Shown here piece by piece: positions 34,533 to 47,499 of a DNA stretch of 64,000 nt (the first letter of the stretch is position 1; every line of letters begins with the position of its first letter). A program made the translations under genes and the position numbers. Origin of the DNA: Caprimulgus europaeus. Lineage: Eukaryota > Chordata > Aves > Caprimulgiformes > Caprimulgidae. The stretch covers positions 23,277,834-23,341,833 of the forward strand of contig OU015523.1 of NCBI GenBank assembly GCA_907165065.1, in the 5' to 3' direction. The notes under the pieces are model-generated. The model did not search any database. It saw only the letters and a program-made list of their open reading frames with translations, and was not told where the DNA came from.

Positions 34533-36284
34533 GTGACTTTGGACCAGCTGATTGAAAAAAATAAAAATGCTGTCAAGCTGTGAGAAATTACATAGGCTAA
34601 AGATGAATGTGCAATAGTCAAGGACTCCAGGGAAAAAGGAAAAGTACAAAAAAAGTGCAGGAAATTGGAAGACAGCAACTCAGCAAGACTGAGGATGAGC
34701 CTGCACCAAGTTGCAACAGAGCTCACCTTCCCCACCTGACTGTAACCAGTTGCATGCAATGACTCATCAGGTACTGCATCAGAAGTAGCAAACATACAAG
34801 TGCTTAGCCTGTTATATCAGCTCAGGCAACCAACTATGCATATTAGCCTATAAATAATGCTTTGTAAACATAGCATTTCTATATTTCTGCTTCTATACAG
34901 TAAAAGGTTCACAAACAAAAGATAGCTAATAAGGGAATACTATGGGAGTTGTGCCTATGGTAAGGAGTAAGAACACTTTGAAAGGACTGCATATCAACCT
35001 GTTATTTAACCCCTGAATCTGTGTAGACAAAATAGGGTCAAATTTAACTAATTTCAAAGATGTAGCAGAATCTCTACATGTCTTACAATGAGTAAAAGTC
35101 CTTTGACAAATGTTTCAGACATAGTCTGAAACGTAAAACTGATAACAAGACATAAACACCCAGGCATTATATCACTAGCCCAGTACAGAAGCAGTTTTAT
35201 GAACCCAACATTCAGCAGAAGCATGTCACAGGTGTGTCAAATAAATTATATCTGTGAAGATTTACACATGCTGGAGTAGAAATGTTAAACATAAAAATAG
35301 ACAGACAAACATTCTTGGTGGGACAGGTTGTACTAACTCCTCATATTTGCCATGCCTATTTGTGTTTTCTAAGCCAAATGTGAGGTGTGATAGAATTTTT
35401 CTCAATAACTCACGCTTCTATAACTTAAATCAATTCTTTACCCACATTCTGACAAAATTAATGTCTTGAGGCCAAGAAATTCATTCCTTAATGACTACTG
35501 CTGTCAGCCATTGATAGCAAATATCTTCTAGGTGGATGGAATTGAATATTATTTCATTGGAACCAATCAAGAAAATAACAGAATTTGGTTTTAATAGTCC
35601 TGAAGCTTCCTAGATATCTGTTGTCAAAGAAAACAGAGACCGAAGTTATGCATTGTGCCACAGGTGTATGACAAGGTAGCTCCTGATATTTTCTTTTTAC
35701 TGAAGTTTTAAAATATATGCCAAATTCCTTCCCTTGGAAACCAAAACATCATGGAAAATACTGTACACATACAGAGTCAGGATGGAACTGCAGCTCTCAG
35801 AGAGTGCTCTACCATCGCTAATACTCCCAGGCCCCACAGGTGAGAGAGACAGAGAAATAGATGTTTCAGGCTAAGATATGTTCTATAGTATTTAGTCAGC
35901 TTAGCTTTGATTGTCTAAATCTGTTAAACCTAGATACCTTGAATAGCCTAAATATTACATGTAACCACCAGATACCTTCCCATTACATTTTTAGAAGCTG
36001 AGGAAAGATTTGCAGCCAACAAATACCTAAAAGCCTGTGTACCAGGCTGAACTCAAAATTCAAGGATGGCACAAACTATGAAACAGTACACTTCAACATT
36101 CTTAAGAAAAATTTAAGAACAACATTGGATCAGATAAAGGGTCCATGTGTTTCCCCTGTAATACCTAAAAAAGTATCCCAAGGGAAGAAAAAGGGTAGGT
36201 AGGGATACCTGATGTTTCTGGCCAAAATGTTCTTTGCCTCCAATTATTTTCATTTTAGCAAATTCTCCCAGACCAGGTGCAGTC
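34533..36284. other. Non-coding DNA with a promoter-like patch
   Basis: Directly after the broken CR1 comes 34570-34915, containing TGACTCATCA (AP-1-like, near 34760), TATAAATA at 34849-34856 and AGTAAA at 34899-34904. The order resembles an LTR, but no TG/CA ends with a duplication were found. The rest is AT-rich with nothing recognised. Confidence 0.4.
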
Positions 36285-37245
36285 TTACTCCTCTAGCAAC
36301 TCTTTGTGGATTACTCTTACATGTATTTGTACAGTCTTGATGGCAATTTTCAGTAATTTAAGCATCCATGTTGCACTGTTGTAATGAGTTGCACAGACCT
36401 GTTCTCTGATATATGAAAAACACTTCTTGTATATTTTGTATCACCTCAAACTAGTTTCTTTTGAGTCTCATTGCATGCATTGGAAGGGAATGTGAACAAC
36501 TAATCCCTATTTCCTAATGCCATTTATGATTCTGTAGACCTTTATCTTACCCTCTGTAACACTAAATCATCTCTTGTATAATCCCAGCAGTCTATCCTCA
36601 TATAGAAGAGATTCTTTACCTTTGATGATATATCTTTGTTAGCTTTCTCTGAACATTTTCTAGTTCAATTATTCTCTTTTAGTGATTAAAGAATCAGAAT
36701 AAGTGAAATCCCATACTTTCCTATTCAAGGTATGAGTAAACTAGGAATTCTACTGTATATTGTTAATGTTGTCTATATTTTTTTTATAAAGTCTCAATAA
36801 GCCATAATATTTGATTTTAATTTTTTTTTTACAGCTACTATGAATTGCGTTGACATTTTCATATAATTTTATTGCATAACATGAAGATTTGCTTCTGAGT
36901 AGTAAAAGTCAGAGTTTTACCTACTATTCACATGTTAAATTAGGACTGCTCTTCCCCATATGTATCACATTTATACACACTGAATTTCATCTGTCATTTA
37001 TTGCCCAATCACTCAGAGTCATAAGGTGTTTTGAAAATTTTTCATAGTCAGCATTTGCCCTTAGACTCCTCAATAACTTCATATCGTCAGCAAATGTTGT
37101 CATTTTATTACTGACCTCTTTCCCTGACTGCTTATGAATGTGTTCTACCACAAACCCCTTTGGAACTCTTATAGTGGTATTCCTCAGTTGTGACCCACCT
37201 TTTATTCCTACTCCCTCTTTCTGGTACGTTTAACATATTTAACCA
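36285..37245 (-). mobile_element. Ancient CR1/L3-like LINE, RT and C-terminal region
   Basis: Very diverged LINE on the minus strand, about 1 kb. On that strand the frame around 37094 reads NTFISSQGKEVSNKM and then TTFADDMKLLRSLRA, the RT catalytic block with FADD intact at 37083-37094. Further along, QMKFSVYKC (36990s) corresponds to the conserved QMEFN.DKC of CR1. On + the DNA keeps recognisable stretches such as CTGAATTTCATCTGTCATTT and ATTTATGATTCTGTAGACC. Much of the middle (about 36680-36930) has decayed beyond recognition. It has stops and frameshifts throughout and no terminal repeat, so it is far older than the CR1 copies at 41-51 kb. Confidence 0.82.
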
Positions 37246-40200
37246 ATCAAGTGACAAAAGAGGAAGAATAACAGAATGACAGCAATATATTTGGAAAGAA
37301 ATAGTTAAGGAAACCTAAAGAACATGACTTATTTTTCCATATAAAGTATTATTTTTGTTTCTATGGGTGTAACTGAAGACACTGAAAAATTTATTTAAAA
37401 TAAGGAGTAGCTAGTGCTAGAAAGACTTCCAAAATACATGTCAATGTAGAACCTTTGTGTTGTTTCTGCAGTACTGGAAATACGAAAAAAATCTCTGGTG
37501 TATTCAGTACTTAAGTGATCTAATCTATTTCAGGTTAGTGCTGCAAAAGCATTAAAGTTTTTTGTATGAAGCCTGATGTCTCTTACACAGTTATATATAG
37601 AAAATTTACAACTCATCTCTAAATAATCTTAATGCCTCATAAACTAATGCCCCAAAGCAAAAGTAAATTAGTAGCTACCAAGGTTGCCATAAAAAAGATG
37701 CTTACAACTGATTACATTAATTTAACTGTTTAATTGAATGCATTTCCCTGGTTGAGTAAAACAGTAATTGTGTCAATTTTTTTCTAATTGTTTTTATTTC
37801 TGCCTTTGGTTCACTGCCCTTCCTTGGGATAATTATATAGCTGATAATGATTAATTTTGTTGTTCATGAAGCTGTGTTAACAGCAAATTGTTTGACTTCT
37901 ACATTGTCTTACACATTGATTTAAAACAAAAATGAGTCTCCTTCTTTCTTTTCAACCTCAAAGTCAGAACTATCTTACTAAAAATAAGCATTGTCATCCT
38001 ACAATGCCTGTGGATTTAAGAATGTTAAGGAAATGCTGCACAGGTTGCAGAAGAATAATTTTCATTCATTTTGAAGAGCTCAGAAGACATTTTCTCATCC
38101 TACAGAACATTCTGAATTTATTTTTTCTTCAGTTTCCATTGGGATGAAATCAAGAGCTCTTTAAAAATTTCACTAAAAAAGGTAGTTGGGGAAGGGAGGA
38201 TGATACTTTATACAACTTGTTCTGTTCATTCTGTTAGAGTCCTGGTGAAACAGAGTGGAAGTAAAACCTTTCATCTTCACACCGAGAACTAAATTGCATT
38301 TTTTCTCATACCTTAAGTAAGTATCTTGTAAATAATTACCTTAACCATTGTGTAGTTGACTAGTTTGCAGAGGGAAAAAAAAGACTTTCTTTTTATCTCT
38401 TTTTTCTTTATTGAAAAGAGTCCCAGACATAAAATTTAATTAGTGAGATACATTTAATTAAGTACATATTAATTAAGACAAACATTTTTACCTCGTAGTC
38501 CAGAGACATTAATAGCTACATCAGAGGCATAATATCAAAGTTCTATTCTCTCTTCCTATGCTCATTTAATTAACATAGAGAGGAAGATTTGTATGTTATA
38601 CCCTAGGAGATCTCCCTGCTGCTTTCTTCTTTGAAGAGGCTAGTTGACCTTTCTCTCCCTCTTGCCTTGACCAGAAATTCTCTCTAAAGTTCTGTTTACA
38701 AAACTTTCATATATGATGCAAAAAAAAATTGTTTTTTTAATGTTATCATATTTAATGAAAATGATGTTACATCTGCAGAGTAATAGGGTTGTCATTCAGA
38801 ACAATTTCACATGCTTTTGTGGAAAAAATAAGATAATAACCATTTAAAAAGACTTTGCCACCATACCTTCCCCACAAAAGCCAACTAAATTAGTCACTTC
38901 ACACCATTAGGTAAATCCTGTTTCTGAACCAAAACCCAGATGAGCCAGTCAATAGTCAGAATGCAAGTGTAGACACAAATAATTTTTTTAAGATAGGTAG
39001 CTTGTTCTTAACAGTTTGTGTTTATTAATACATCATTTACCTGTTTGTATTTCACTTTTTGTTGTGGAAAGTTGAATGGGTTTTAATATATATGTCAATA
39101 TATGTTGCTCCTTTTGTAAACTGCAATCTCTGTAATATTTTCTCTACTCCTACTGATTATGTTACCTCTCACATTGGTGATGGAATTGATATACATTATA
39201 TTGATATTTTTCTTGCACATAATGTTCTAAGCAAATAAGCAAAGCCAATAACTCATGACAGTGCTGCAAATGTACTGTTAAAAGTGAGCCAGTTCCCTGA
39301 CTCAGTCTACAATATAGAACAAATGAATAATGATTAAAATTATGCCCAGGGCAATGTCTATTATTTGTTCATTGTGTGACAATGAAATCCTGTTTAAAAT
39401 TTGAGGTTTTTAATGAAATGCATTAGCATTTCATCTGTAAGCTCTTTTCTGCACTATTTCTGCTGTTTTACTCTCCATTTTTGACACAGCTGAGGACCTG
39501 CGACAGGGAGAAACATGGGTTTCATTTAGTGACAAGGCAGCTTTTCTTGGTGAAAAACCAGTTTTTGATTATTCATTTGCTTATTGAAATTCAGAATACT
39601 GAGCAAGAAAAACAGCAGGTATTTCTCTCCCCATGCAAAACCAGAATAATAATAAAAAAAAAACCAAAAAACAAAGCAATAAACCCAAACCAAACAACCC
39701 ACAAACATGACTACTTCTGTAAGGTTCCTAGTTAGTTTATCAAACTGCCAACATCTCAGCTCTCCTCCAGCTGATGATATACAAAATGAAATGATCTTTT
39801 TCTCATGTGGTTTTCTTTTTTCTTACTTGTTTTTCAGATTCTCAAGCCTTCTTACTGAAATATTGAATTTTTTTTTTATCCTTTTCAATCTAGTGATATG
39901 GTGACTTATTTCTAAATAATTGTTGTAGGGACTATGCACCACTCTTTTGCTTTAAACTCAAGTAATGTATATATTCTGAAAATCAAAGGTACTTTGGTGG
40001 CTTGTATTATATATACAAAGATTAAAACAGGTATAAAAAGTTGAAAAAATCTGCCTTGTTTAGGCAAATTTTAAAAGTACTCGATGTAAGACAAAAAGAG
40101 ACAGTAAGAATATTCAAACTTCTGTAAGAAATGCAAGATATGTTATTATCCTATCTTAGAATTTTTCAAACATTTTTTTCTGCAAAATATTTTGAAACTT

Positions 40201-41194
40201 ATTTTTAAATTTATTTCACTTGTTCCAAATGTGTAAAAAATTATATTTTTCTGTACATGGCTGTTCCAGATATCAGAGTGCAATGAAGGTTTTGTATTTC
40301 TACTGTGTAGAAGAATAAAGATATAATGAGTCCATTAAAAAAGATTCTAGAAAGTCATATTAAAAAGGTGTAAGTACATAAATATACACACATATGTAAA
40401 TTGTTGTATTCCCTGAGTCTTCACATGAGACAATTGCTCTTTTATTCCTCATCAGGAATGGGAGGCTTAACTATTGGAGGTAAATATTGCATTCTTCTCT
40501 TTGATGTGTGGGAAAGTCAATTTTAACCATCAGAAAGCAGACATCAACCCTCTCAAAAATAAAACCTCTCTTCGCCCTCCACACACACCTCCTTTATTTT
40601 CCTGATCCATGAGGGTAAGACTCTTATGTAAAATCCTCTCTTTTGCTGATTCCTGATCATCATTACATGCACCAGAATTTTTCTGCTCCAGTGATATCAC
40701 CTCAGCTGGAGGCTGTCAGCACAGACAGCTAGCTATGTGTTTACATTCTGTTCAAAATATCTGCAATTTTACATTGTTGGGTGCAATCAGGATGAGAAGG
40801 CAGGTTGAGACAACATGTGTGAGGGTCACAGAAATTCCAATATAGTGTATTGACAAATATAAGCTGCTTCAAACTTCAGATTAACTGTTAATAAAGTTGA
40901 GTTACTGAAATTCCTTAGAAAGAAGTTCATTTTTTACGCCTTTTAGTCCATACCAGCAATCCTGAACAAAAATACAGATCTTCTGGCTTTATGCGTAAAG
41001 CAGTAAATTTTCTCAGTTACATCTTCTCAGCATTTAAAACATGGGACTGCAATTTCTCTGTACAGTCGTCTTTTCCATTTTACTGTTGCATCATTTTACT
41101 GGATATTGTTAAAAATAGCAAGTTCTCTACCTTGTTTCTTGATAGCGCATGCTTTTACATCTTACATTTATGATAATAATAATACTAACAGAGA
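37246..41194. other. AT-rich non-coding DNA
   Basis: Nothing coding was recognised. An A/C-rich low-complexity tract lies at about 39645-39705, and A and T runs are frequent. Open frames at 37932 and 39481 are short and featureless. Confidence 0.55.
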
Positions 41195-42980
41195 ACTATA
41201 GAATCATAGAATACCAGGTTGGAAGGGACCTCAAGGATCATCTGAGCCAACCTTTCTTGACAAAAGCACTGTCTAGACAAGATTGCTCAGCACCCTGTCC
41301 AACCAAACCTTAAAAGTGTCCAGTGTTGTGTAATCCTCCACTTCCCTGGGGAGATTATTGCAAAGGTTGATTGTTCACATTGTAAAAAATTTTCCTCTTG
41401 TGTCCCATTGGAATCTCCCCAGGAGTAACTTGTGTCCATTACTCCTCATCTTTAGCATGTGACTCCTTATAAAAAGGGAGTCTTTTCTTTGTAGCCACCC
41501 TTTACGTATTGGAACATAGTGATAAACCCTCCTAGGCCTTCTTTTCTTAAGGCTGAACAAACCCAGTTCTCTCAGCCTTTCCTCAGGCTTCCCAGGCAGG
41601 CTTCCCATTCCTTTGATCATCTTTGTGACCCCTCTCTGGACCCCTCTCCAGCCTGTCCACATCTTTTTTGTAAAGTGGGAACCAAAACTGAACACAGTAT
41701 TTCAGGTGTGGCCTGACAAGTTCTGAGTAGAGTGGGATAACTACTTCCTTATTTATGCTGGTAATGCCTTTGTTGATGTAACCCAACATCCTGATGGCTT
41801 TCTCTGCCACAGATTCACACGGTTCATTTGTATTTAGCTGCTTGTCCACCAGAAACCCCAGGTCCCTTTCCACAGAGTTGCTCCCCAGCTGGGTAGATCC
41901 CAGCCTGTGCTGCACTCCTGGATTATGTTTTCCCAGGTGCAAGACCTTACATTTGTCCTTGTTGAATTTCATAATGTTCCTGTCAGCCCACTCTGCCAGC
42001 CTATCCAGGTCTTCCTGCAGGGTGACTCTCCCTTCTGAAGCATCCACTTCCTCACTCAGTTTGGTATCATCAGCAAATGGCATCAGGGTACAGTTGATCC
42101 CATCATCCAGATCACTTATGAAGATATTAAACAGCGTTGAGCCCAATATCAGTCCTGGGGTGGGGCACCACATGCGACAGGTTGCCAGTTTGAAAAGGAG
42201 CTATTTATCACCACCCTCTGAGTGCAGCCTGCCAGCCAGTTACCCACCCACCATATAGACCACTTGTCTATACTTTAACACGTCTGTTTCTCTAGGAGGA
42301 GGCTGTGGGAAAGCATATTGAAAGCCTTGGAGAAATCCAGGTAGACAATGTCGATCACTTGATCCACATCAACCGAGTGGGTTACTTTGTCACAGAAGGT
42401 GATCAGGTTTGTCAAGCATTATTTGTCCTTGATGAATCTATGTTGGCTTCTCCTAATCACGTGCTTCATTTGACTGGTGATAGCACCCAGGGGAATTCAT
42501 TCCATAACTTTCCCAGAAAATAAAGCAAGACAGATGGGCCTGCAATTCCCTTGATCATCCTTTAAGCCCCTTTTGTAGATGAGGGTGACATTAGCTTTCT
42601 TTCAGCCTTTTGGGATGTCCCCAGATCTCCACAATTTCTCAAAGACTATGGAGAGCGACCCTGAAATAATATCAGCCAGCTCCCTTAACACCTTCAAGTG
42701 GATATAGTCAGGGCCCATCAACTTGTAAGTGTCAAATTCCTGTAATAGTTCACATCCCAACTCTTCTTTCACTGATGGTAGGTCTGTGTTTGCATCAATC
42801 TAGATTTTGTTCCTAAGACCTAGGGCTCTACAGCGTTGATAAAGAGAGGGGTGGGGAGGTGTTGAGAACCTCTGCCTTTTCAGCATTGTTAGTGACTAAT
42901 TCAACTCTCCTGTTTATTAGTGGGCCAACATTTTCCTTCTGTTTCTGCTTGCGGTTTACATATCAGACTTATAAAACTCT
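41195..42980 (-). mobile_element. CR1 LINE, longest copy: RT to 3' end
   Basis: About 1.8 kb on the minus strand, with the 3' terminal repeat (ATTCTATGATTCTATA on -) at about 41195-41212. Going 5' to 3' on -, it carries the RT motif VYLDFSKAFN near 42335-42365 and the catalytic block PFADDTKLSEEVD near 42035-42075. Then follow the conserved [14 protein letters not shown] and LVRPHLKYCVQFW in the 41583-42173 frame (196 codons). FADD is intact, but frameshifts separate the blocks and LYSELV/GPERGHK show drift. The 5' end fades near 42960-42985 in the linker before RT. It is a different, somewhat older-looking subfamily from the 49-50 kb copy. Confidence 0.94.
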
Positions 42981-43291
42981 GAAAAGGTTCAGCAAAACTT
43001 TTTTTTTTTTTAATTTTGTTTTGGTAACCCTTAAAATATGTAGGATTGAAAGACTTGTGAAGCCTCTGAAAACTTCTATAGAAAAATCGAGTAAATTAAG
43101 TAAATTGAAGAACTTATTTTGATCTGTTGAAATGTTAGGGTGGATGACTTGCAGGAACTGAGCTATTTTCTGTTGCTTCTTTAGTTAATAATTCTAATTT
43201 TGTTGTGAAGAAATGAACCAAAAACAAAGGAAAATTTTTATGCTCCTCCAAGCTCTATCATAAAATGTACTACTGAACTACATATATTCTG

Positions 43292-43374
43292 TTTTCAAAT
43301 ACAGATTGATAAGACTTACTATTCTTTTAAAAAAAACCCACTTTTTAATTTTTTTGTTTAAAATAAAAATATAT
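43292..43374 (+). repeat. 83-bp dispersed duplication, copy 1
   Basis: Starts TTTTCAAATACAGATTGATA and ends AAATAAAAATATAT. It aligns without gaps to 45852-45934 with 4 mismatches in 83, all in or near the homopolymer runs in the middle. Flanking DNA is unrelated on both sides. Confidence 0.9.
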
Positions 43375-45440
43375 AGATTAATGATGAAAATAAACTGTAA
43401 AATTTAAATTTAGCCTTTTCTTATCCTTCCTTGAAGACTTTGAGGATGTAACATCATCTGTATTTCACTTCCAATCCAATAAAAATGATAACAAAAGTGA
43501 GAGGTGAAGCAGTACTTAATCTACTGCTAAAGTGATAAATGGTGGCATCGTATAAACAACACTTGTTTATCTCATGGCTCTGTAAATTTCTTACATGGCA
43601 CTGTGACCACATACATGTACATACAAGATATGTATGGGATATTAAATTAAATAATTTGACAATATATAGCTACATACCTCTCTATCATACCTTCATGCCA
43701 CAACAGCAGAATGATCTTTTCTTTCTCAAACTAGTGAAGGGGAGAGTAAATATGTTAATGTTTTACATCAGGTAATTTTTTTTTTAATTTCTTTTTTTAA
43801 AAGCATGCGATCAATCAGGAATATGGATCTTTGAAAAACTATCCTCTAGAAGTCATATAAGATCACAATATGTAAAAAAAAATTAAGTATATTTTTACTG
43901 ATGTCTATTGTATACTATGTACATTCGTGCTTGAATATCAGTGCTTATCATCCTAGTTTTAAAAAAACATTTTTTAATAATGAAAAATTTGTTGCTTTTG
44001 TTATTACTGTGTAATTTTTCCTATTATAGCTACCTAGCCTTGCAAACTATTATATTAGTTGTCCTTATGGTGCAGGAAAGCACACCATGATTCTTATAAT
44101 TTTCAAACATGCAATGTATAGAAAATTACCCGCATAGTGCACCTAAAAATGGCTTGTCATGTGGAATATAATTATATATATGTTTATCTATATAATTCTT
44201 TTCTCATCTATTTTCTGAGCACTCTGAGAATGTCAGTATGTTTTATGGAAGAGAAATTATTCCAGGTAAAATTTCTGCAGAGCTATTTTTATATAATAAT
44301 GAGCAAAACATATCTGTGTTTGCTTCATGAATTTAAAACAAACTCAAACAAACAAACAAAAAAACCCCACATAAATATCATCAGTTTGTATTTGGTAAGC
44401 AAGCCATCAGCTGCTAGGAGTGACAAAACATCAGACTTGCTAGCCAAGTTATGTACCAACAAATCACACATAAAGTAATGTTTAATCCTTAATCAATGAG
44501 CCATAAAATTGCTAGACTCTCTCTAAACTTATCTTAGCCTGCAGTTGTCTTACTGCCTTCCTCTTTTCTCCTTTCCCCTTCCTAGGCATGTACATCTCTC
44601 ACACTGATCAGTTTCTCAGACTTTTTCCTTACCTTCTGTATTTCCCTACCTATCATGCTCATGAGAACAATTTTTGTTCTCAGACTTCACTTTCATCAAA
44701 ATTAGTCCACAAATAGAAAACTTTCTCTATAAATATTTCTTCAAAACACATGAGGTTCTACTTCTCTTGACGTGTATGTAGCCTTCTGTGCTCAAAATCC
44801 CTTTCCACTCCACATCTTCAGTCTTTTCCAGCTCAAATCCACCTGTATTTGTCTACAGAGACAGCAGAAAAAAATACTGCTTTTAAGACTTTGAAAGATA
44901 TTTTATAAGCTTAATTTCTTCCTAACACACAGGAACATTTGCACTTTACTCTTAGATTAGTTTCTCCTGGTCATATGCTTTCTATAGGCCTCAGCTACTT
45001 GAGGAAATTAACATGCAAAGAGCATGATGATAATTCCTGTTGTGAAATCAAGAAACAGATAAGAAAGAGAAATAAGAAGTATCTTTAATGAAATAGCTGA
45101 AAAAAAAGGGTGACTTTGGCTCCAAACATAATCATGCCACTGTTTTTTTTTTTTAGTAATGTACATTAAAAGTGTGTGTGGCTGGAAAGGTTCTATTAGT
45201 TATTCTTTTGAAAAGATATGTGTGCCATGTCAGATAAAACTCATCTGTTGCTCCAAAGCTAAGTCTACTTCAATATTTAAGATCAAGCTAAAGTTTTCAT
45301 TTAAGAAATTATATATTTCTTAACATCTAAACTCAGCTGAATCTCACATAGCAACTTGGCTGAATTTCAGTGATTTAAAGCATTTATGCATTTAACATGA
45401 TCTTTTCTGCCATGGATTTGGAATTTACTCACACAATGCA

Positions 45441-45482
45441 AATTCTCAGGTCTCTGTTACCAATTCTCAGGTCTCTGTTACT
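45441..45482 (+). repeat. 21-bp tandem duplication
   Basis: AATTCTCAGGTCTCTGTTAC plus one base occurs twice in a row (45441-45461 and 45462-45482) with one mismatch at the last base, so it is a recent duplication. Confidence 0.9.
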
Positions 45483-45573
45483 AATTAGTAGAGCCAAACC
45501 TGGGAATCTGGGCCAAACAGGTTTGGGGTTTTTCTGTTTGGTTGTTTGGTTTTTTTTTTTCTGTTCTGCAGTT

Positions 45574-45594
45574 GAACAGAGAACAGAGAACAGA
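45574..45594 (+). repeat. Heptamer microsatellite (GAACAGA)3
   Basis: Three perfect copies of GAACAGA, about 90 bp after the 21-bp duplication. Confidence 0.85.
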
Positions 45595-45851
45595 GAAATA
45601 GTAATTTGTACTGAATTAGACAATTTTTACAAATGTTGGTAAAGGAAAAATAAAAGAAGTAATTAAGCCCAAAAAAAAGTTGCATTTTTTTTGGATTATT
45701 TAACCCTTTCCTGTATTCTTAGGGCAAGTAACATTTTTTGTTGTTTAAAGAGAGGTCTTTTCAAAAGGAAAAAGTTAAATGTTTAATCTCCAGATGCCTA
45801 AGTAAAGATTTTATCATATACTAAATATCAAATTTCTGTGAAAACAACAGA

Positions 45852-45934
45852 TTTTCAAATACAGATTGATAAGACTTACTATTCTTTTTAAAAAAAAACA
45901 CTTTTTATTTTTTTTGTTTAAAATAAAAATATAT
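45852..45934 (+). repeat. 83-bp dispersed duplication, copy 2
   Basis: Partner of 43292-43374, same orientation, 2560 bp away. Its right end falls in the centre of a perfect 30-bp palindrome that copy 1 lacks. Confidence 0.9.
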
Positions 45935-45946
45935 TTTTATTTTAAA
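45917..45946. repeat. Perfect 30-bp AT palindrome
   Basis: TTTAAAATAAAAATA followed by its exact reverse complement, with no spacer. The first half is shared with the duplicated 83-mer and the second half is unique to this site. Confidence 0.9.
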
Positions 45947-46975
45947 TATATTTTAAAATTCTATTTTAAAACAGAATATTTCAGAGAAGAGGAATTATAT
46001 GTTTCAAAATGCATCATCCTTTTCCTCTTTATTCCAGCTAAAACATTGTATTTGATTTGCTCTAATTTTGAGACTCTAAAATAGCTTTAAATTACTGCAA
46101 CTCATTTTTCAGATATTTTATTCATTATTGGGAGAAAAAAAAAGAAAAATTAAAAAAAATCACAAAAACAATCAAACAAAAACCAACCCTCCTCCAATCT
46201 GAATTTTCAATGCACATCTGAAGAAAGAGAAGTTATTCAGAATCCTCAGATTGACTCTCTGGACAGCGGTGAATGATACACCTTTGCTTTTCTTCACTAC
46301 TATTAACTTTGGTAATGGCAAGTGAGCTCTGTAAAGAGCCTGTCAAATTTGTCAGACTCATAATGCTATTGTTTGGCATCCAAGCTCTACCAGACTTTAA
46401 AGCAAAGGAAGTCTAAGTTGCCTTCAGAAGTTGAGGTTGCGGGGTTTTTTCATCATACACAGATGCACCAAAAACAAAGACTGTACAAATTCTTTTGGGT
46501 TGTTTGTTTTTAAGTAGAATTTATAACCCCTTATGTGGAGCTTCATGTCTCATTCTCTTACAAAAAAACAGCTACCCTCAAAGTAGTCCAGAGCAGGTAG
46601 TTCCTGCCTGTTTCCAAAACAGATTACATTTTCAATTTAGCATGCTGTCCTTCTTTTCCCCCATCTATTCCAGGTAAACCTTGAGACCTTTCCCATACTG
46701 TTGCAGTACCGATCCATCATGATAAACAGCAGTGCTAGGGACATAAAACAGGTAACCTTTGTAATAGACTGCCGTATCTTTTTTTAAGACCAGCTGGGGG
46801 AAAAACAAGCAAGTTTCCTGAGCACAAAGGTAGGTTTCATCTTTTCAGGTGAAATTCTTCCTACAAACATTTTCTTAAGATATGTAGATCCCTTACTAAA
46901 ACCTCTGGATGTTCTACATTAAACAGATATTCAGACTGGTTTATGATATGTTTATTTTTGAACCAAGGAGAGGGG

Positions 46976-47004
46976 TTTTGTTTGTTTGTTTGTTTGTTTG
47001 TTTG
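46976..47004 (+). repeat. (GTTT)n microsatellite
   Basis: About seven consecutive TTTG units. Confidence 0.85.
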
Positions 47005-47499
47005 AAAATACAGAAGAACAAACAGGTTGTTTTATCCTATATTTTGAATCCTATAAATGTACCACATACTGTTTGTTTGAGTTTCATTCTTCCTTCTCTA
47101 GGTTTCACACTGAAAGGAAATAACCTCATTTCATGCCTTATAATGTGCAAAAAGGTATTCGTGATGTAACAGTACTTGAACTTCATCTATAGAGAGTTCT
47201 GTGTTTTCTTCAGAAGTTACTTGTGAACTTCTCATTTCCTCCATGGAATCAATCTCCTGAGACTAGTCCCTTCATTTCCTTCCTCTCCTTCATCCAATAC
47301 TTCAGACTAAAATAATGATACTGTAAAAATTATGAGATCAACAACTTTCTGAAGTGATCTCTGTAAGTTGTTTGGAGTTAGAAGCCTTTGGCTCAGTCAC
47401 TCTTCGCAGTGAAAATTATCCTCAGCTTCTCAAAGGATTAGAGAGGCTGAATTATCTAATTGTCCAAAGTGAACCCAGTACCTGCCCTAGTTCTGTCTG

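Larger units (their letters stand above)
42981..47499. other. AT-rich non-coding DNA with a duplicated segment
   Basis: Holds the 83-bp duplication (43292 and 45852), a 30-bp palindrome at 45917-45946, the tandem repeats at 45441-45482 and 45574-45594 and a GTTT microsatellite near 46976-47004. The T run at 42999-43011 sits next to the decayed 5' edge of the CR1. No coding signal. Confidence 0.6.

Noticed and set aside
34566-34915. Exact LTR ends for the promoter-like patch
   Set aside because: Several TG starts and CA ends were tried and none gave matching 4-6 bp flanks, so it is reported only as a possibility.
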